In this document: one piece after another, positions 1 to 3,769 of the stretch | Layout: every line of letters begins with the position of its first letter | How positions within the stretch are numbered: the stretch's first letter is position 1 | Assembly (NCBI GenBank): GCA_003225595.1 | Contig: QIAR01000461.1 | Location: forward strand, 1 to 5,481 | Length of the DNA stretch: 5,481 bases | Reading direction: 5' to 3' | DNA from: Acidobacteriota bacterium | GTDB lineage: Bacteria > Acidobacteriota > Terriglobia > Terriglobales > Acidobacteriaceae | Position numbers and translations under genes: made by a program | The notes under the pieces: generated by a model | What the model was told of the DNA's origin: nothing | Databases searched by the model: none | What the model saw: only the letters and a program-made list of their open reading frames with translations

Positions 1-466
1 TAAAGCCATTCGTCAGGCGCGTAAAGCGCCGCATCCCCATGCGCATTGAAAGATTCTGCCGCTCAACAAAGCTAGTACTGATGTGCTTTGGATTAGGATC
101 ACCGCTCAAAATGCCAGTGCGGCATCCGATGCAGGTAGCAGGGCTGTAGCGTGATTCGGCATCATTGCTGATGCCAGCAGCACCAAAAATCTTGACCAGC
201 ATGGCGTAATCAATGTCCGCGCCAAATGCATCTTCTACAGCATCGGCATACACGCGATGACCGTCTGTGGTTAGCTGCACGCGGTGCACTCGGAGATTGC
301 GGACATGGGCATCATGGTAGGCAGCGCAAGCACAGCCAAGGTCTTTCAGCAGTTTCAGAACTGTATGCTTCGCAACTCCGGTCATTCGGCATGTCGCATT
401 GATAGAATTGCCTTCGACGAGTGCTACTACCACGCTTACTCGTTGCTGATTTTTCAAGCGATTCAT
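1..466 (-). pseudogene. IS1-like family transposase, internally deleted, 3' end outside window
   Basis: Reading leftward from the ATG at 466-464 the frame is open to the window edge (155 residues seen, no stop). I recognise a single-ORF IS1-like transposase common in soil bacteria. The N-terminal helix-turn-helix part is residues 1-58 (SINATCRMTGVAKHTVLKLL at 21-40). The catalytic part resumes with VQLTTDGH at 63-70, then FGADIDYAMLVKI (81-93), DPNPKHISTSFVERQN (123-138) and MRMGMRRFTRLTN (141-153). In intact relatives roughly 60 residues carrying the DEIW motif and the GDVWTW block lie between the RNL at 57-58 and VQLTTDGH. Here they are missing without breaking the frame. The second Asp (D68) and the Glu (E135) of the presumed DDE triad remain, but the first Asp is gone, so the product should not transpose. 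The family assignment is from memory of homologues; the deletion size is approximate. Confidence 0.85.
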
Positions 467-490
467 AGAATTACCTTGCTATATAACAAA

Positions 491-519
491 ATTGTAATAC
501 ACTACGATAATGCTTGCAA
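491..519 (-). promoter_or_regulatory. Candidate sigma70-type promoter of the transposase gene
   Basis: On the minus strand TTGCAA (519-514) is followed after exactly 17 bases by TACAAT (496-491), good matches to a -35 and a -10 box. The predicted start of transcription, near 484, leaves a leader of under 20 bases before the ATG at 466. No strong Shine-Dalgarno sequence is visible in that leader. The call rests on consensus matching alone. Confidence 0.45.
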
Positions 520-525
520 TATAAT
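491..525 (+). promoter_or_regulatory. Inverted repeat and TATAAT box upstream of the toxin-antitoxin unit
   Basis: ATTGTAA (491-497) and TTGCAAT (514-520) form an inverted repeat matching at six of seven positions, with arm centres 23 bases apart, about two helical turns. The right arm touches a perfect TATAAT at 520-525, fifteen bases before the toxin ATG. An inverted repeat over the promoter is the usual binding site of a HigA-type antitoxin, so this is a candidate autoregulatory operator. No convincing -35 box lies at 16-18 bases from TATAAT. The same repeat provides both boxes of the opposing transposase promoter, which is an alternative explanation for its symmetry. Confidence 0.3.
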
Positions 526-539
526 TTTTTTGGTATATT

Positions 540-969
540 ATGTCTACAGTAGTTCAGTTCCCCGGACCGCCATATCTGCGCCTCAGGCAGATTGCGACCC
601 GGGACGGAACGGGCGTTATAACGAAATGGTTGAAGCAATACCCAGCGGCAAGGGCGAGATTCAGAATCCGCGTGGAACACTTAGCAAAGTTTCAGCGAGA
701 CAAGTGGACCAACAAGCAATTCAAGCATTTGGGGGGGAGGCCTTTACGAGATCAAATGGGAGGACGACAAACCGTTTCGTGCGCTCGGTTTCGACAAAGA
801 CGAATATTTCATCATGGTTCTAGGCTGCACCCACAAGGGCAAGGTTTACGAGCCATCGAACTGCATTATGACAGCGTCGAAACGAATGAAGGAGGCACAA
901 AATGGCTACTGGCCAATCGTTGATTACGACCTCCTCCCCCCGCAAAAACCTAGTTCAGGAACTACGTGA
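540..969 (+). pseudogene. RelE/HigB-like (Gp49-type) toxin, frameshifted at a G7 tract
   Basis: The ATG at 540 opens a frame giving WLKQYPAARARFRIRVEHLA and then FKHLGG. It then enters a run of seven G (731-737) and continues as meaningless sequence to a stop at 921-923. The next frame from about 738 reads GLYEIKWEDDKPFRALGFD, YFIMVLGCTHKGKVYEP and TASKRMKEAQNGYW, ending at the TGA 967-969. These are hallmark segments of the RelE/HigB ribosome-dependent mRNA interferase family (ExRW-like strand, GCTHK motif, final basic helix). Removing one G restores one 142-residue toxin containing LGGGLYE. The reconstructed end overlaps the antitoxin by 68 bases. There is no clear Shine-Dalgarno before ATG 540, so the message may be nearly leaderless. 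The defect could be a real loss, a phase-variable tract, slippage-dependent decoding or a sequencing error; the sequence cannot decide. Confidence 0.8.
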
Positions 970-1462
970 CCCATTCTACAGGCGTGCGTTCATTAAGGCC
1001 CATGCTGGAGACAGTATCGCCTTCCAACTGAAGGCTATGAGATTGGCGCGGAAGATGGAACAGCGGGATGTTGCAGCCCTTCTCGGCAATCCAAAGCTAC
1101 AGCCAATGATTTCCCGTTATGAGAATCCTGATTACGGCAAATATTCAGTTAGCACACTCCTAGAGCTCGCCGACGCTTTTGATGTTGCTCTTATCGTCCA
1201 TTTCGCCCCATTCAGTGAATTGGTCGATTGGGACATGACGCGATCATCGGAGACGCTAAATCCTGTTTCGTTCGATGAGGATGAGGGTTTGTGGGGTGAG
1301 GGACTAACGTCAACCACGGCTATGCTCCTCGACTCGGAAAACAGTCAAAGCGGGCAAGAATTGGAGCCTGACGATGGCCTCGAAACACTTGGACTTGCGA
1401 CCTCTGGAACTCAGGAAGAATTGGTAAGCGTAGGAACGACCATGCAGGAGGCAGCAGCGTGA
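902..1462 (+). CDS. XRE-family antitoxin (HigA-like) with long acidic C-terminal tail
   Basis: This 186-residue protein should bind and neutralise the toxin encoded just upstream and repress their shared promoter. An Xre/Cro helix-turn-helix lies at about 41-95: FQLKAMRLARKMEQRDVAAL, then MISRYENPDYGK and STLLELADAFDVALIV. It ends in FAPFSEL (101-107), a segment typical of antitoxins paired with this toxin family. Residues 108-186 are rich in Asp, Glu, Ser, Thr and Gly, with one Arg and no Lys, and resemble no domain I know. The start is well set: AAGGAGG at 889-895 lies six bases before the ATG. The gene begins inside the toxin's reconstructed 3' end and its stop overlaps the next start (TGATG), so translation of all three genes is probably coupled. 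Helix-turn-helix and antitoxin role: strong. Role of the tail: unknown. Confidence 0.88.
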   Translation: MATGQSLITTSSPRKNLVQELRDPFYRRAFIKAHAGDSIAFQLKAMRLARKMEQRDVAALLGNPKLQPMISRYENPDYGKYSVSTLLELADAFDVALIVHFAPFSELVDWDMTRSSETLNPVSFDEDEGLWGEGLTSTTAMLLDSENSQSGQELEPDDGLETLGLATSGTQEELVSVGTTMQEAAA

Positions 1463-1803
1463 TGCGCAAAAATCATCCAAGAGAATCCAGCGAGAAGGAA
1501 ATACCGGCAAAAGTAGCCATCACACATACCAAACCAAATTGGGCGAGGCTAGAAAATCCGCCATCAAGCGTTTACGCCAATCAGGTCGAGCTTCATATTA
1601 GCAATTGGGATTTCAGATTTCGATTTGGAGAAACGATTGATCAGCAGGATGAAGGTGCAAATGTAATTGAGCGAGCACGTATCATCATGTCACCACAGCA
1701 TACGAAGGCTTTTTTAACCCTGCTCGCTGACAATGTTCGCAAATATGAAGCGGCATTTGGAGAGATACGCATTAGTCCAGTGGCAAAGCCCCAAACTCAG
1801 TGA
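1462..1803 (+). CDS. DUF3467 family protein
   Basis: The 113-residue product has the DUF3467 signature in order: VYANQVELHISNWDFRFRFG (37-56), ERARIIMSPQH (70-80) and AFLTLLADNVRKYEAAFGEI (83-102). The function of the family is not established to my knowledge. The pattern is a pair of beta strands, a third strand, then one amphipathic helix. The first 30 residues are basic and probably flexible. The ATG overlaps the antitoxin stop as TGATG. AGGAGG at 1446-1451 lies 10 bases before this ATG and 7 bases before an in-frame GTG at 1459, so the start could be either, a difference of one residue. The position directly behind an antitoxin suggests a role in the same system, for example as a partner of the antitoxin, but this is inference. 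Its end overlaps a convergent gene by seven bases. Confidence 0.85.
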   Translation: MRKNHPRESSEKEIPAKVAITHTKPNWARLENPPSSVYANQVELHISNWDFRFRFGETIDQQDEGANVIERARIIMSPQHTKAFLTLLADNVRKYEAAFGEIRISPVAKPQTQ

Positions 1804-2009
1804 TCCTCGATTGATTCTCTCACGATCCGCACAGCGTTCTGGCTGGCATCTAAACGCTTGCACTTGTGCGCGTTGAACTGTTCTTGGATAGCAGACTGTG
1901 CATTTCCCATGTCGGGGTCTCCTGAGAACTGCGCGTTACAATACTCACAGACTCCGAGCACCGGGACATTCCTGACCCGCTTTACGATCCGAAGATTGCG
2001 CTTTGGCAT
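1797..2009 (-). CDS. Small protein with CxxC...HxC possible zinc site, function unknown
   Basis: The 70-residue protein begins MPKRNLRIVKRVRNVPVLGV and has Cys21 and Cys24 (CEYC) and His48 and Cys50 (HKC), spaced as a possible C2HC zinc-binding unit. Between them is the segment QSAIQEQFNAH. I recall very similar small proteins in Acidobacteriota genomes, without an assigned function. A TTG codon at 2060 would add 17 residues (MHFHRLAIPSGLWETVG), but the ATG at 2009 matches the likely conserved start. Neither candidate has a good ribosome binding site. The stop TGA (1799-1797) lies inside the last codons of the convergent DUF3467 gene. Two convergent ends interlocked by seven bases, with no terminator between them, imply some antisense overlap of the transcripts. 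Confidence 0.65.
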   Translation of the reverse strand: MPKRNLRIVKRVRNVPVLGVCEYCNAQFSGDPDMGNAQSAIQEQFNAHKCKRLDASQNAVRIVRESIEDH

Positions 2010-2383
2010 GCCCACAGTTTCCCACAGCCCAGAAGGGATTGCCAGCCTGTGGAAATGCAAACTGCACCACTACCCATTTTTCCATTGACGAGCTTCTCGA
2101 CGAGTAGCAGAATTCAGTTGTAACATTGCCTCCCCGAAGAGCAGTTCCCTCCTAGGAATGCAACACCCCCTGAAGGCGAACGGTTACCCTGGTATTGAAC
2201 CCGCGGAAATCAGATTATCTTCCCCGACGGCCCTTCGAATCCTTGGTCGAACGAACGCATATGAAAATGCCATTTCTGAGCAAGACGAACATGTAGGCGT
2301 TCTTGACCTTTTCGAAGAAGGTGCAAACTCGGAAACCGAGGAGTACGCGTCGACGTGATAACGAACATCAGGAAGGAGGTCAT
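2010..2383. other. Intergenic stretch without a convincing gene
   Basis: This interval should hold the promoter of the leftward gene at 1797-2009 and of the rightward HAF remnant at 2384. I could not identify convincing -35/-10 pairs for either. A 66-codon rightward frame (2158-2358) exists; it is acidic towards its end, resembles nothing I know and lacks a properly spaced Shine-Dalgarno, so I do not call it. Two hairpins near the right end are listed separately. A strong AAGGAGGT at 2373-2380 serves the HAF remnant. Confidence 0.5.
2306..2340 (+). other. Two tandem short hairpins upstream of the HAF gene remnant
   Basis: The first, ACCTTTTCGAAGAAGGT at 2306-2322, can fold into a seven-pair stem (one G-U) with a three-base loop. 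The second, CTCGGAAACCGAG at 2328-2340, is a perfect five-pair stem with an AAA loop. They are five bases apart and lie 33 bases before the Shine-Dalgarno at 2373. Neither is followed by a T run, so they are not classic terminators. A leader structure or a protein-binding site is possible, and chance cannot be excluded. Confidence 0.3.
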
Positions 2384-2676
2384 ATGCGCAGCATATTAAG
2401 GCAGGCGGGCGTGGGCCTGGTCGTGGCCGTGGCGGTTCATGATGGCCTGCGCAGAGGATGTCTTGGGTCCCAATCTATCGGGAGACGTTAGTGCAGCCAT
2501 TCCGATCATCGACCTTGGGCCGCCGGGCGGAAGCTACAGCAATGCCCTCGGCGTGAACAACCGCGGGCAACTCGTGGGCGAGAGTGAAACTGCCTCAGGT
2601 GAGTTGCATGGCTTTTTCTGGGGGCATGAGCCAGACTGCCTCGCGTGAGTCCCGCGCCTTCCTCTGGATCAAGTGA
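2384..2676 (+). pseudogene. HAF-repeat exported protein, truncated and frameshifted
   Basis: A strong AAGGAGGT (2373-2380) precedes ATG 2384, which opens MRSILRQAGVGLVVAVAV, a basic start plus hydrophobic core typical of a signal peptide. One frame later (readable from 2439) comes MMACAEDV, where MMAC could be a lipoprotein-type cleavage site. This is followed by IIDLGPPGGSYSNALGVNNR and GQLVGESETASGELHGFFW. That is the HAF extracellular repeat (DLGxxGGxYSxAxGxNxxGQxVGxSxTASGExHAFxW). A second shift gives GMSQTASRESRAFLWIK (2623-2676), the end of another HAF repeat whose first half is missing. Two frame breaks, an internal deletion and early termination show a dead gene. Intact HAF proteins usually carry several repeats and are secreted or surface proteins of unknown role. 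The remnant ends exactly where a pair of direct repeats begins. Confidence 0.7.
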
Positions 2677-2705
2677 CCCGTACTAGATGAAGTGACCCCG
2701 TACTA
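2671..2705. repeat. Direct repeat pair AAGTGACCC(C)GTACTA at the HAF truncation point
   Basis: AAGTGACCCGTACTA (2671-2685) and AAGTGACCCCGTACTA (2690-2705) differ by a single C and are separated by four bases. The TGA that ends the HAF remnant lies inside the first copy. Tandem short repeats at an abrupt gene break resemble the repeated end sequences of some insertion elements, such as the IS21 family. No transposase or matching opposite end is visible in the window, so the element identity is a guess. Confidence 0.45.
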
Positions 2706-3069
2706 ACGGAGCAGGTTTCAGGGGGCGATAGGCATTTGTCTTTGATTCGTGTTCCCTGAAGTCGTTCGATTAGCTGGCTCGGCATTTCTTAACAGTTTGG
2801 GACGCGAGGTCTGATGTAAGCAAGAGTCTGTAAAGCACGGAACTTGTCGACGCCACCCTCCACTTTCGTATTGCTGAAGAATACTGTTTGTATGTGCAAT
2901 CAAAACGGGATCTGAGCGCCGACGCTTCCTGTCCGCGACCAACCTAATTCAGAAAAGGATGCAAGGCGAGAGTCTGCCGCAGGCGGATGTGGATACCAAC
3001 TAGTCCGTCTTTACGATTGGGCTGCGGATCTGGCCTAATTTCTTTCGCGTCAGAGTCTGTGGGCGAACT
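2706..3069. other. Gene-free stretch with nothing recognisable
   Basis: I read all frames here and found no domain, motif or start with a usable ribosome binding site. The longest frame is leftward (2942-2718, 74 codons); its translation has no recognisable pattern and there is no Shine-Dalgarno before its start. It is probably relic sequence between a mobile-element boundary on the left and a dispersed repeat on the right. Confidence 0.5.
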
Positions 3070-3163
3070 GTGCCGTCCCCGACGGGACTCACTCGATTTC
3101 CACTCTCACTCAGGATTTACGTCCTGGGCTGACGTATTCCGCCTCTAAAAGGGGCTGAATTCA
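3070..3163. repeat. Three-hairpin dispersed repeat, Acidobacteria-type
   Basis: Three short hairpins follow each other: GTCCC CGAC GGGAC (3075-3088), CAGGA TTTACG TCCTG (3111-3126) and the G-U-tolerant CCTCTAAAAGGGG (3142-3154). The middle one shares bases with a competing stem, ACGTC (3119-3123) with GACGT (3131-3135). The series 'gacgggact ... caggatttacgtcctgggctgacgta ... ggggctgaa' matches, from memory, a family of intergenic repeats present in many copies in acidobacterial genomes. Only one copy lies in this window, so its repeated nature cannot be shown here. Confidence 0.45.
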
Positions 3164-3235
3164 GATCGTGCAATCCCTGCTCACTTTGAAAAGTAAATTC
3201 GCACACTCACACACTCGTGAACGCTGCGCGGGTAA

Positions 3236-3705
3236 ATACAAAGTAAGAGTTCTCGACTCCGGTTCCAGCTCGATGTTGCAGGACTGGTTGTTTCCACGAA
3301 TAACATTTCGCAAGACGGCATGCTGTATTACTGGACCTTCGGAGACGGAAGCGTCAGCTATGCCGTGAACCCAGTGCACGCCTACGGGCAGTGCGCAACG
3401 TTTCCCGTAGCTTTGCGCGCGAGCGGAGACAATTCCATGATGGACCTCTTGGAACGCGAAGCAGTTTTAGGTTCTTGCCCAAGCTTCATCGCGAAGGCGA
3501 AGATCGAATTGGGTCGTCTCGCCAACGATGACAAGTTTAATCTCTCCCGTCCTCTTTCACTCCGGCGCAACCAGCAATGGCTTCCGTCCTCTGAAGGACG
3601 ATGTCCCGCGTAGGGTTGGAACGTTTCCGCACGACAATTCCAGGTTCATTCACACAGAATAGAAAACGGCCGTTCGAGTTCGCACGCGCACTCTGTAAAA
3701 ACTGA
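3236..3705 (+). pseudogene. PKD-domain surface-protein gene remnant read in three frames
   Basis: The open frame begins after a stop at 3233-3235. From about 3287 it reads VVSTNNISQDG, then YYWTFGDGSVSYAVNPVHAY (3323-3382) and CATFPVALRASG. This is the core of a PKD domain (WxFGDG, NPxHxY, alternating hydrophobic last strand). Further on come KAKIELG and DDKFNLS. In a second frame SGATSNGFRPLKDDV and RRVGTF follow (3561-3632). In the third frame TIPGSFTQNRKRPFEFARAL appears (3634-3693), ending at TGA 3703-3705. Together these fit a C-terminal beta-rich region that often follows PKD repeats in secreted proteins: a DxLxLSG-like strand, an LxxDVxxxVGTF segment and a TIPxGSF strand. At least two frame breaks and a missing N-terminus with no export signal mean it is decayed. 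PKD identification is good; the downstream region is from memory of similar proteins. Confidence 0.6.
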
Positions 3706-3717
3706 CACTTCCGTCAG
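3702..3717. other. Short hairpin CTGAC-N6-GTCAG upstream of the propeller gene
   Basis: CTGAC (3702-3706) and GTCAG (3713-3717) form a five-pair stem with a six-base loop in the only upstream region available to the gene starting at 3770. No T tract follows, so termination is unlikely. It could be an operator or chance. No convincing -35/-10 pair was found between 3640 and 3769. Confidence 0.2.
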
Positions 3718-3769
3718 CGGAGGTGGGGCGTGTTAACATGGATTTATTTATTGGGGTAGGAGGCCTTCG

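Noticed and set aside
284..823. 179-codon rightward open frame
   Set aside because: Its first half is antisense to the transposase and its second half overlaps the toxin in the wrong frame; the translation has no recognisable pattern.
738..923. C-terminal 60 or so residues of the toxin's original frame as a novel domain
   Set aside because: The sequence is the out-of-frame reading of the conserved toxin part; the alternative frame carries all family motifs.
2158..2358. 66-codon rightward frame as a hypothetical gene
   Set aside because: No spaced Shine-Dalgarno, no homology I recognise, and two hairpins lie inside it.
2671..2705. CRISPR-like array
   Set aside because: Only two short copies separated by four bases; there is no spacer-sized interval and no cas gene.
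2718..2942. 74-codon leftward frame
   Set aside because: No ribosome binding site, motif or sensible context.
3161..3570. Leftward frames opposite the PKD remnant
   Set aside because: They are antisense to a region whose rightward reading gives clear PKD motifs.
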